This document shows, in pieces, positions 42,537-52,192 of a DNA stretch of 64,000 nucleotides. The notes below the pieces were generated by a model that worked only from the letters and a program-made list of their open reading frames with translations, did not search any database and had not been told where the DNA came from. Position numbers and translations under genes: made by a program. The stretch is from Plasmodium coatneyi (Eukaryota; Apicomplexa; Aconoidasida; Haemosporida; Plasmodiidae): positions 1,612,001-1,676,000 of the forward strand of contig NC_033564.1 of NCBI RefSeq assembly GCF_001680005.1. The letters run 5' to 3'. Each line of letters starts with the position of its first letter. Positions within the stretch are counted from its first letter, which is position 1.

Positions 42537-44841
42537 TTATATATGCATAGGTAGGCATTTTTTTTTTTTTTTTTTCCTTTCTGCGAGTGCGCCCCGTTTC
42601 AATTCAAACTTCATTGTGCTGCCCGAGTTGGGTATGCAGATGGTGGTAGGACTAAAAGCATGCTTACTCGTGTGCCCTATCAGGTTAATTTCCTCACTTG
42701 TAGGGTGCTGCCACAAAATGGACTTTTCCAGTACTCGAAGATTACTCTCTTTTTTATTTTTTCCCAAGCCTACCTCCGGTGTTAGGCACATTTTCACCAC
42801 CTCATCCCAGCACATTGGTGAAATGCGAAAAGGGAACACACGGTTCACGTAAAATTATGAAAAACCCAATTTAGTATCGAGGATAAAAGCGGGCATACAG
42901 AGTTAATATGATTTTAACTTACCGCCATGTTAAGATGCCACCTGTTGGCTATTTTTTCCTTCCTATATTGACCGTTCTTAAAAAAAAAAAAACTTTTAGA
43001 GGACCGCTTCATTTCCCCCTATCACCATGTAGCTATATGTTCCAGGTCCGCAAAATGATGTTGTCACGTCGGAGAATTTAAAAGTGGTTCCAATGGGTGT
43101 AGAGACCCCCTTCGCACGCACCCCCAGTTGGAGATTCCATTTTGATGTAGCTACCTCTGGGCTAGGGTGAGCATAAGTAAAGGTACACCATTAAGTAACA
43201 CGGTGAAGGATCCGTTAAGGTTTATTTTGCTAATGCGAAAGCAAACTTTGATCATTTTTATTTACCCGTCCGTTTATGTACTAGGGTGCCTATATGCATA
43301 CGTATAACCGGTGCTACCCCAGTTGCCGCAAAATTGTACGCGTGTGTTGAGCCCCATGAGTGTTAATATTAGGTGGAAATTTACACACACGTGGGGGAAA
43401 GAGCATGTCCGTGCGGTTATTACGCACTGCCTTAAAGCGCTCTTTATTTCGTCACGCTGGAGTGTCACTTTAGTGGGGGAAGTTGACACACCCGAGTAGA
43501 AAGCGAGAGAAGACGTGCAACCAACAGTTAAGGTGACTTCCGCGATTTACACGGGCGCATCGCCTCTAAGCTTGGTTGCAATTTTGGGGGGTGAGAAGGG
43601 TGCGAATCGCTCCTGTGTAAATTGGATACATTACATGCGGGCACATCATGTTAGTTCAAAAAGGCAAATGGAGGTGCTTATACGCAGCTTTCCACCGTCC
43701 TCCCGCATTTTCCAAGAGCTTTCTCTTAGAGCGTGCATTCTTGGCCCCTGGAAAAGCGAACAAACTAAACTTTCGAAAATACTTCCCTTCCTTTTAAAGA
43801 GAAACTCCCCAATTGGAGTTTACATTCATTATGGTATCCTCCAAAGGTTTTTATCAACCCCTGCCGAAGGACCCATGGGAAATTATTACCTTCAAGGGAA
43901 ACGGGTAATATGCGGCAAAAAGGAAGCCTTTTCTTTGTCCTTTAATTTTCCCCATTGATTTAAAAAAGTGATACAAATGAATAGGCAAAAAATGCATACA
44001 CGTGTGCAACTCCAACGTGCTTAGCGAACTTTTTAGGACGCCAAAAGTAGCCAATCTTTCTTTCATGTGCAGTGTCTTTTTATTTATGCAAAGCGCAAAT
44101 GGCGCATCACTGTCGCGTAGACATAAAGGCACGTATTAATTTTTATGCGCCCTGAAAATGTGACCACAAAAGATAAGCGCTTCTTTCTCCTCAGTTTGGT
44201 AAAAGAAAAGGGGGAGTCCACTTAAATTAAGTTGAAACTGATTTTGGTACCTTCACATAGGAGTATTAACTTACCCGTATGTAAACAACGTGGAGAAAAT
44301 TATCCAAAGAAGCACATTTTTTTTTTTTTTTTTTTTTTTCTGCTCCTTCCAATTTAAATAAGCATGACTATCCATCCACTTGTAAAAAAACGAACGGGAA
44401 AAAAAAAAAAAAAAATAACAAAACAAGGCCATGCACTGCGACACGATGCTATGCAAACGCACAGGGGGGAAGAATTAAAAACGAAATTCACACAAGAACG
44501 ATAGTACCTACTACCTAGCGATAGTGACACATAATTTACGTTTGCGCCATTTTTAGCGCCGTCCGTAAGCTGAATAGCGAGTTTTCTTTTTTTTCCAGTC
44601 CTCGGTTAAGGCAAAGTGAAGGAAGATTTGCATATGAGAATTTTTTAAAGACCCCACTCGTTGAAAGCGGCGCGTCAAAATACGTGAGCAAGGGAACGTG
44701 CTTAGAGAAAGCACTGCTCTGTGTGCCCAGGTGATTACGAATGTGAAATGTCCACGTGACGAACATGTAGCGAACAGCGCGCAAAAGGAGGGGAAAACAA
44801 AATACAGCGAAACAAAAGAACACAAGCCGAATACGAGCCAT
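42537..44841 (-). CDS. Candidate intron-rich gene with a secretory leader, possibly apicoplast-targeted
   Basis: Likely exons: 44841-44540 begins MARIRLVFFCFAVFCFPLLL, a signal peptide, followed by a basic Ser/Asn/Lys-rich stretch like a plastid transit peptide, and ends AC/GTAAAT. 44109-43890 (DAPFALCINKKTL ... FAAYYPFPLK) ends AAG/GTAATA. 43747-43684 ends C/GTATAAG. 43467-43424 (LTLQRDEIKSALRQC) ends before GTAATA. Phases of these four join (2, 0, 1, 0). Further minus-strand coding-like pieces are 43229-43155, 43156 to the stop at 42996, a segment ending ATGGCG/GTAAGT at about 42925, and 42815-42537 (EINLIGHTSKHAFSPTTICI), but their linkage is unresolved. A facultative exon 44448-44275 also fits. 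The 3' half could be a second gene. No domain is recognised, and plastid targeting is inferred only from the leader. Confidence 0.45.
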
Positions 44842-45173
44842 ACCCACGGAAACACACCCGCTTGAGACAATTTAAGCGACGCAAACACTGGTCACTCAGC
44901 CAGCTAGCTTAAGTCAATATTAGCAAAAGTGAACCGATAAGAATAAGAAGCACGCCCCAAACAGAGCGTGTGTTATGCACTTTTATATCTCCCCGACGAA
45001 CGTTCAAATAGAGCGACCCCACTGGGTTGAACACAATCGCAACGGAGGGAGACATTCAGAAATTGTCACTCCAATAGTTGCGTAGCTGGACGAAGTAGCC
45101 GTCACTAACGTTATCACCCGGCTAAACGTTTGAGCAGCAGCGGACGAATACACACACACACATACACAACACG
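44842..45173. promoter_or_regulatory. Bidirectional promoter region between the leader-bearing gene and RPA2
   Basis: 332 bases between the ATG of the candidate minus-strand gene and the ATG of RPA2. It is GC-richer than most flanks here and ends in a CACACACACA run just before the RPA2 start. No TATA-like or ApiAP2 site is certain. Confidence 0.35.
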
Positions 45174-45995
45174 ATGGATATGAACTTTGGCTTCTGCAAC
45201 GATGCCTTCTTTGAGCAAGGCAACAGATCGTCGGAGAAGGAAGAAACAGAGGAGGTGAAAAAAGTAGAGTCGAACGAAATAACAAAAAGAAACAACGAAA
45301 TAGGAGAGGAAAAAGAGCTACCCAAAGAATTATGCGTCCCAGTTACGATAAAATTATTACTGAACAGAATGATGAACCAAGAAGAGTTTAAAATTCATGA
45401 CTTTCAAATAAGTGGCATTATAGTGTTTGGGAAGGTGTGCAAAATTAAGGAGCTGGCCAGCGCCATCATTTTTGAGATTTGTGATTACACTGGAAATATT
45501 GAAGCGAAATATAATAAGGACGCGAATAATGAAAAAGTGAAGAATCATATAGAAAGCATAAAAGTAAATGACCACGTTAAAGTCGTTGGAGTGGTCTACT
45601 CCCCAGAGAGTAAATCAGAACAAATACAAATAAGCATATCTTACATTAACAAGGTGGAAGATTGGGTTTCCTACTTTTCCTACTTCACCTCTGATGTGAT
45701 TTATTGCTACTTAAAGCTTTTAAAATTAAAAAATATTTACACGCCAAATGGGGTCAATAATGAGGAGAAACCCTGGTCCCACGTAACTTTGGACACCTAC
45801 TACAATCAGCTAGACGTTATCGACACGGATATTATAAAGTACTTACACACCACAAGTGAAAAGTATGCCAACCAACAGGACATTTTCGAGCACCTCAAAA
45901 AGTATCACTCAGAAATGAACATAAAGAAGTCTCTCACGAAGCTTATTGAGCAGTATGATTTGGCCCAATACGAGGATATCATAAGTATACCCTAA
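45174..45995 (+). CDS. RPA2: Replication protein A 32-kDa subunit (RPA2)
   Basis: Single exon, 273 aa, a typical RPA32 length. The layout is that of the family: a short charged N-terminal tail (about 1-52), then PVTIKLLLN leading into the OB fold at about 72-165 (DFQISGIIVFGKVCKI ... FEICDYTGNIEAKY ... VNDHVKVVGVVY), and a C-terminal winged-helix segment at about 205-273 (NQQDIFEHLKKYHSEMNIKKSLTKL). RPA binds single-stranded DNA as a heterotrimer in replication and repair. The OB fold gives DNA contact and trimer assembly, and the winged helix recruits repair factors. The Gly/Ser-rich phosphorylated N-terminus of animal RPA32 is replaced here by Glu/Lys-rich sequence. Confidence 0.87.
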   Translation: MDMNFGFCNDAFFEQGNRSSEKEETEEVKKVESNEITKRNNEIGEEKELPKELCVPVTIKLLLNRMMNQEEFKIHDFQISGIIVFGKVCKIKELASAIIFEICDYTGNIEAKYNKDANNEKVKNHIESIKVNDHVKVVGVVYSPESKSEQIQISISYINKVEDWVSYFSYFTSDVIYCYLKLLKLKNIYTPNGVNNEEKPWSHVTLDTYYNQLDVIDTDIIKYLHTTSEKYANQQDIFEHLKKYHSEMNIKKSLTKLIEQYDLAQYEDIISIP

Positions 45996-46562
45996 CTTTT
46001 TTTTCGGGGGGTGGAAAATAAAAAACTACCACCGGTTGTTATATAAACGCTTCACGAGGAACCAACCACCCGTGAGAACTGCATGCAATTTTTCTTCCCA
46101 TGCATATTCGTAAAAGCACGAACCGTCATCACCACGCGGCGACAGGTGCAAACATCTGCCCAGCTGAAACTCGGAGTTGGAAAATTTTTAGTGCCCCACG
46201 GGGTTACCCCAATGTAAGACGCGTCTCTATGCACGTACGTATGGATTGATGTGAAATATGAAAAAATATCCCCCCCTCTCCCCCATCTATAGGGAATACC
46301 AAACATTTGTGTCTGTCCCTTTTTTTATATTTTTAAGTGTTCACACGAGAAATGCGTTACCCTGTATTTTGCTAAAAGAAATAAAAAATAATCGAACTGA
46401 ACACGCAACGTGAAGTTACACGAACCTCATTTTCTTCTTTTTTAATTAAATCACATTTTTCCCTTAATTTAATGTTAAAAAAAAAATGGGTCTGCTTTTT
46501 TAAAAATTTACCTCCTTAAAAAGGGATGACCAGTGGAAAACTCCCTTGCGAGGTCTACAAAT
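45996..46562. other. Convergent 3' flanks of RPA2 and the CRT-like gene
   Basis: AT-rich sequence with no supportable gene or repeat. A short frame at 46306-46052 on the minus strand has no coding character. Confidence 0.5.
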
Positions 46563-49500
46563 TTAACGTGGGGTGTCCCCATATAATGGTTCGACAAAGG
46601 GTTGTGTTACAAATGAAGTTAAAAACGCCACGCTGTTGCGCTGCACGATTAAACAAACAAACTCAAAGTGAATTATTAAAGATAGGCGGGCCGTGCACAC
46701 ACGGAGGTGTACCAAATTTACGTGGCCACTTTTTTTTTTTTTTTTTTTCCTATCTGACGCGATGCTCTGATAGAAGAAGTAACTCACGCCAATAAAAACG
46801 ATCACTATGCTGATCACAAAATAAATGGAAAAATATTTGTCACTCTCCAGGATAAAAGGGAAGTCGTAAAAATATAAAACGACCAAAGTAAGCGGGGTTG
46901 AGGACTTCAAAATTAGGAAACATTCAGCTGAAGAGTAGTTGCTGTAGAATGACGACACGCTCAAATTGAAAATAGCGTTCACCACTATGTAGAGACTGTA
47001 CACCCCAAAGGAGTACTTACAGTTGGAATTATTTTCCATCGTCTGTCCTGAAAAGCACTGGATGCTGTCCTTGATGTATATCAAATAAGAAACGTCCTTG
47101 TTCTTGTTAAACAGGAGTTGAAAATATATTATCATTGGGAGCAAACAAATTTGAATTAACGAAATGTTGAACGAGAGAAGAATGACGCTCATTTTGTCTG
47201 AGGCGTTTCTTCCTTTCTTCCTTTTCACTACTGTGTCACGTTTGGGAGTGACCTTTTCTACTTCGACCATATTTTGGCGCGGTTTGTTCTCCATAATGTT
47301 GAGTACCCCCTTGGATGCGTCCGCTTCTGCCCCACCTTTTCCGCACATCGGGCAGGGGGATGTGAAATGACCCTCGGTATTATCAACCCCGTCTACGATA
47401 CGATTCGCTTGGGACACGCACATACCGTTTAACACTTCATCATCCCCCTGTTGGTGACTTACAGCTAATTCTTGCATATTTATCATGTAGCCATTTTTAT
47501 CGGCATCCGTCCGTTTATTAAAAAGGGGATACTCAACGGGAGTTGCTTTCCCCAGATTGTCGTGTTTTATCCCCTGTTGGTTACTCTCCCCTGAGGATGT
47601 TCCTTCTTCCGTCTCCATTTCGCAAAAGGCATTCTGTGGTACCCCCAACTCTGGCGCGCAGATGGCACTACACAATGGGGAGCATTTCCTCTTGCCCTTC
47701 TTTATGCTGACCATTTTTTGACGCTTCTCTCTTCCTTTTATATACTCGGAGAAGAATATTTCCCTGAGGACCCCACCGTAGGATGTTAGCAAAATGGAGA
47801 ACACACAAAAAAGGATAGAGGCGAATATGCCAAACGGGGATGCCGTACTGCACGTGGGTTCATTACAAGGGTAGAATCTGTTAAAATAGCTAGCAATGCC
47901 ATTCAGTGCATCACCCACATTTAGATAAAAATTGGAGTTCATATAATAGCTAACCATCGTCTGCTTCGTAATAACTGTATCCTCCTTATACACGTAGGGA
48001 ATGTAGAAGAAGAGGAAACCTACTATCACGATAATGATTGACAACGCGTGATGAATGTTATACTTCCTTTTTAAAATGAAGTACGATAATATAATGGAGA
48101 AAATAAAATTCAACTGATTTAGGAGCAGTAGGATGGTTAGCGGAATGGCTAGCTGGGACACAAAATACAACGTGTTTGATATTATGTCCAATAAGGCTAT
48201 GACGACTATATATTTGTATGCTCCTAAATTTCTCCACTTTTTCTTTACACTTGAATATATTCCATTTTCCGTTGTCTCCCTACAGGGGAGGACATCCTTG
48301 AACGATTTATCATGTGGGTAATGTTCTAGTATGTCCTTCATGTCTTGCTTACTAAATGAGTACGCTCCCTCCGCATCTGAGTTCTCCACAATGGTATTAC
48401 TGCAGCAACACCGAGTGGGTGTCTTTCCATCATTCGGTTCTTTCATCACATGGGAGAGCGGCTCACTTGTGTTTAGTGCGCTGCCGCTGTGGAGGGTATT
48501 GTCTTCTCCCTGGCTTGACCTTATACGTGCATTGGCTCCTCCACAGTGAGAGGTACTTGGGCCGGCACTTCGACTGGCACTTTGACGCACAGTGGTAATA
48601 TCAATATGATCACCCTCTCTGCTGCCACACCTGCTACTACATCTGCTATTATTGATGCTACCGCATATGCTGCTACTTATGGCGCCGCAGGTTCCTACCT
48701 CTACGTCGTCCCTGTTCTTCTCCAGCAGCGGCTCGTATATCCTCTTCTTGTGTATGTAGAACAGCTTCATGATTTTCCTCTTCCTCTTGGTTGCCTCTTG
48801 ATCCGTCACATCAATGGTCCAATCGCTCTGCTGCTTCGATTGGTCCTTTTTCTTTTCTATCTGTCTCGCATCAGCGCTTTTCTCCCTTTTCTTAAAATAT
48901 CTACTCAAGCAGGGATATATATAAGACCAGTGTTCCTTGGTAATGCTCTTCGACTTACAGTAAATAATGCACAGCACTAAATAAATCACCACATAGGCTA
49001 TAGCATTATACGACGCAGTTAAACTGTCAAAGTTGTTCAGCACTCGATTCCTCATCCTACCGCATATGTTATTGCTGACCCCCAAAAATACAACTAAACA
49101 ACCATTGCAAAAAATTAAGAAAAACTTTTTCACCTTACTGCTGGTGGATGCGTGTTTGGACTGCACCTCCTCCTTGGCCACCTTTCCTCCAATGTGTTTA
49201 CTCCGGTCATAAAAGAAGTCATGATCTATGTCAACATTTTGTGTGTATTGGTCATTGTTAAATTTCACATAATGCTTGTCACCTTGTGTCTCGTAAAATG
49301 TATTGCTATTTCCACCTTCCATTTGTAGTACTTTGGAAGGGCTGCTTCTTTCTTCACATGATTTGTGCCTCTCATTAGTGTTTTGACTTTTTCCTATTCC
49401 TGTGTGGCTTCCCTCCAAGGGGCAATCATTATTCTGTATATTCATCCGTTGAATCTTCACACCTGGGGTTTGGTTCTTATTTCCACCAATGTCACAGTTT

Positions 49501-50132
49501 TTGCTTCCTCGTTGTTCCCAGTAATTGGCCCCTTCCTTTTTACACCCCCGGTGATCCCTCTTTTTCTTTCTTCTCTCCAAGTATTTCTCGTTAAGAATCT
49601 GGGCCGTGGATTGAAATTTTTCTCTTTTAATTTTTTTTAAAAAATTGATCAGAGAAGCATTTTTGTACTCCCACAGTTTTGAAACAATATCTTCTTGCTT
49701 CCCTTCCTTATTTCTTTTATTCTCAGCATGTGCTTTTTTTTTTTTTTTTTTTAAGGTTGTTTCACTTTTTTCCCTTTCGGGTGTTTGTTCACCTGTTGGG
49801 GGAGTATCCTCTTCCCCGCAAAATGTGCTTACGCTTTTTTGACCATCCGATACTGTGTTTGCTCCTTGCTTATCAAGTATTTTACTTGCGTTTTTTTCTA
49901 CACAAATGGTGTTTCTCTCGTCACCAGGCTTGTTTGCCTTTTTTTCTTTCTTCTTAAAGGTGAATATTTGGTTCCCTTTTTGGTGATGGTTATGTTGTTC
50001 CCCTGTTTGTGGCTCTTGGCATGGCACACGTTCAGCTTGCACTTGGCTAGCACAATTTTTTTTTTTTTTTTCCGCCTGCAACGGTGATCTCAGTTTGGAG
50101 GTTATTTTCTGTTGGACTTTCTTTCCCTTCAT
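46563..50132 (-). CDS. CRT-like multi-pass transporter (drug/metabolite transporter superfamily)
   Basis: Single open frame of 1,189 aa. After a charged N-terminal region of about 330 residues, membrane segments begin (FFLIFCNGCLVVFLGV, IAYVVIYLVLCIIYC), then an insert of about 240 residues rich in Ser, Cys and Lys, then paired helices around 640-730 (LDIISNTLYFVSQLAIPLTI, FSIILSYFILKRKYNIHHAL). A second large insert precedes the last helices (about 1010-1125). The pattern resembles PfCRT: the LAIPLTILLL/ILKRKY region, VLREIFFSEYIKGREK after a helix, and NAIFNLSVSSFYSNYSSAECF before the terminal helices. The substrate is unknown. PfCRT itself (about 424 aa) moves peptides and drugs across the digestive vacuole membrane. 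The last 63 residues follow a 19-base A run in the sense strand (46730-46748), so the C-terminus is doubtful. Confidence 0.78.
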   Translation of the reverse strand: MKGKKVQQKITSKLRSPLQAEKKKKNCASQVQAERVPCQEPQTGEQHNHHQKGNQIFTFKKKEKKANKPGDERNTICVEKNASKILDKQGANTVSDGQKSVSTFCGEEDTPPTGEQTPEREKSETTLKKKKKKAHAENKRNKEGKQEDIVSKLWEYKNASLINFLKKIKREKFQSTAQILNEKYLERRKKKRDHRGCKKEGANYWEQRGSKNCDIGGNKNQTPGVKIQRMNIQNNDCPLEGSHTGIGKSQNTNERHKSCEERSSPSKVLQMEGGNSNTFYETQGDKHYVKFNNDQYTQNVDIDHDFFYDRSKHIGGKVAKEEVQSKHASTSSKVKKFFLIFCNGCLVVFLGVSNNICGRMRNRVLNNFDSLTASYNAIAYVVIYLVLCIIYCKSKSITKEHWSYIYPCLSRYFKKREKSADARQIEKKKDQSKQQSDWTIDVTDQEATKRKRKIMKLFYIHKKRIYEPLLEKNRDDVEVGTCGAISSSICGSINNSRCSSRCGSREGDHIDITTVRQSASRSAGPSTSHCGGANARIRSSQGEDNTLHSGSALNTSEPLSHVMKEPNDGKTPTRCCCSNTIVENSDAEGAYSFSKQDMKDILEHYPHDKSFKDVLPCRETTENGIYSSVKKKWRNLGAYKYIVVIALLDIISNTLYFVSQLAIPLTILLLLNQLNFIFSIILSYFILKRKYNIHHALSIIIVIVGFLFFYIPYVYKEDTVITKQTMVSYYMNSNFYLNVGDALNGIASYFNRFYPCNEPTCSTASPFGIFASILFCVFSILLTSYGGVLREIFFSEYIKGREKRQKMVSIKKGKRKCSPLCSAICAPELGVPQNAFCEMETEEGTSSGESNQQGIKHDNLGKATPVEYPLFNKRTDADKNGYMINMQELAVSHQQGDDEVLNGMCVSQANRIVDGVDNTEGHFTSPCPMCGKGGAEADASKGVLNIMENKPRQNMVEVEKVTPKRDTVVKRKKGRNASDKMSVILLSFNISLIQICLLPMIIYFQLLFNKNKDVSYLIYIKDSIQCFSGQTMENNSNCKYSFGVYSLYIVVNAIFNLSVSSFYSNYSSAECFLILKSSTPLTLVVLYFYDFPFILESDKYFSIYFVISIVIVFIGVSYFFYQSIASDRKKKKKKSGHVNLVHLRVCTARLSLIIHFEFVCLIVQRNSVAFLTSFVTQPFVEPLYGDTPR

Positions 50133-51674
50133 ATTGCAACTTTTTTTTTTTCACCCCACTTAAGAATGCAATATTGCCAACCGTTTGGCAGTTCCTTCTG
50201 TGTGATATTTCACCTAAAGGATTATTTGGCTCACTTGGCACATTTTCCGTCCTTCCCCTAATTCCCTATGTTCCTTTTGTGTAAACATTTTTAGGAAGTT
50301 ACAAATCACCATCCTTTTCCCTTTACCTTTATGTAAACTTTTCCCAGCTTACACTTTTTTTTTTTTTTTTTTTTTGAAAAGTATGTTCATGTGAAAATTT
50401 TGGCTAGTTGATGCTGCCTCCCCTGAATTTCCTCCTCGTCTCTTCATTTTAGCTGTTATCATGCTGGATATGAAAAGGAAGCAAAAGTGATCGTTTTGTT
50501 GAATAAAAAATGGAAATGCGTGGTGTTGTCTCTACGGGAGCATTGAGGCATCCAGCAGGTATGTTGCCTGCGCGCATCGTTAACGCGCTTTTGTGACTAA
50601 GTGGAGGGCAAAAAAAAAACGCGGAAAATACAGAAAGCCCAAAATAGTAAGCCCCCGTGGAATACACCTCGTGTGCAGATTCGCCAAAGCGAATGTAGCC
50701 CCAAAGAGCGCAAGCAAAATTGCTGTTCTAAAATTTTTAATAGAAGTGCCAAGTTAGTTTCTCTCCCATATTATACGTAAAAATGGGGGAAATTCAATTT
50801 TCTTTTTCAATCTTTGCCCATTCTTGATCAGAAAAAAAAAGAATTAATGGGTAATTACATCGTAGCATAAGTGTCATCCTCACCATGGAATACGAAAGAC
50901 ATGTACACTCCACATGCAGTTATGCGTTCACGGACTTGTACATAGAATTGCGAAAGAGCAGTAGTTATTCTCCTTCCCTTGCTCCATACCGTTTTTTTAT
51001 CATGCCAAATTGTACACCATAAAAAAAAAAATTTTTAAGAGGAGGGTGAGGAAAGGGAAGAATATTTCCCCACGTGTGTTAATATGTACCTTCTCCAAGC
51101 TGGGAACGCCGATTTAAGAAACTTCTACACATTTCTTGGAAAAGTTCATCAGGGCAGTGGTACGGTGAAGACGCCACTAACCCTGTGCACTCAACTGTTT
51201 GGTCATCGCCCATGTTGCATTTTCTTCTTGTCTTTCTTTCTCCCCTTTTTTGTGTCTGCCCTTTATTACCCCGTCTTAATGTCTACCCCGGTTTCCTAAC
51301 ACATTGGTCACTATTCTTGTTGCTACCCCGAACATGCTAAAGTAAAAACCTGATGAATTGCTCGACCCAGTGGCGCGAGAAAATGACTCCCTTCTGCGCC
51401 AAATATAATCAGGGAATTCTTTTAAAGTAAAATTCCATCATCATAAATTTTCAGTGCAAATGTGTTGCCAGGAAGGAGGAGGGTACACCTGCGAAGCGCA
51501 TCAATGGTGTGTGTAAACCGGATGCACCAAGGTATTTGCACGGGGAGCATAACTCATAAGGGTGTTTTTTTATAGAGCTTCGGGAAGACAGTTCTACACA
51601 TGGGTAGGCATTAACAATGTGTGCGAAATGCCCCTCCACACGTAAGGTGTAAAGAAAAAAATGTACGCATAAGC
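50133..51674. promoter_or_regulatory. Upstream region shared by divergent CRT-like and downstream plus-strand genes
   Basis: About 1.5 kb with poly-T at 50357-50375 and several short, unconvincing open frames. No repeats or RNA genes are recognisable. Confidence 0.4.
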
Positions 51675-52174
51675 ATGTCCAACACGTCAGTAGTAAGAAC
51701 ACTTGTAATAAACGCATGGCAAGAAATTTTCACACTGTCTACTCCGGCACACAAAGAGCGGTTGAAACACCCCATACGCATAAAAAAAAAGTGGAGCCAA
51801 GTGCAAGAACTGTTTGTGCAAATTTATAATGAATTGCCAAAAGGGTTGGAAATTTCGAATGGTGTTAAAAGGTTGTCTTTGTTCTTTTTTTTTCCCTCCA
51901 TGGGGAAATGTACAAATTTGCAGCACGTGCATCATATATGCATGGCGCGCTGCACATTAAGTTCTTCCTTTTTTTTTCCCCTTACAACAACTACATTGGC
52001 GTAAAAATTTCAAAAAAAAGGAAAAATAGAGAACATCGCAAAGTCATTACAAATGTCTCAATTCTTGAAAGCCTGGGAAAAACAAAACTGAGTAGTGCGG
52101 CACAAACATACGCAGGAGTGATAACCTTCTGTAGTGCCACCCAACACACCAAACAAAAAGTCGATAAGGAATAA
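51675..52174 (+). CDS. Candidate two-exon gene or leader exons upstream of the NSS transporter
   Basis: The first open segment, 51675-51861, starts at ATG and reads well (VRTLVINAWQEIFTLS ... WSQVQELFVQIYNELPKG), then meets a weak GTGTTA donor in phase 1. After a T-rich stretch and the acceptor AATTTGCAG, the second segment 51924-52174 begins in the matching phase and runs 83 codons to TAA. The product would be 145 aa, basic, without membrane segments. It ends only 18 bases before the ATG of the transporter, far closer than normal gene spacing in this genome. So either these are untranslated leader or upstream-ORF sequence, or the transporter's true 5' end is different. No homologue is recognised. 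Confidence 0.3.
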
Positions 52175-52192
52175 TTTGCAGACGTGCCCAAA

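Noticed and set aside
42616..42852. Plus-strand frame of 78 codons
   Set aside because: The opposite strand gives a more natural hydrophilic protein in the same interval, consistent with neighbouring minus-strand exons.
43515..43958. Plus-strand open frame of 147 codons opposite the intron-rich gene
   Set aside because: It starts on a non-ATG codon, lacks domain features and overlaps minus-strand exons with good splice signals. The minus strand is the better reading.
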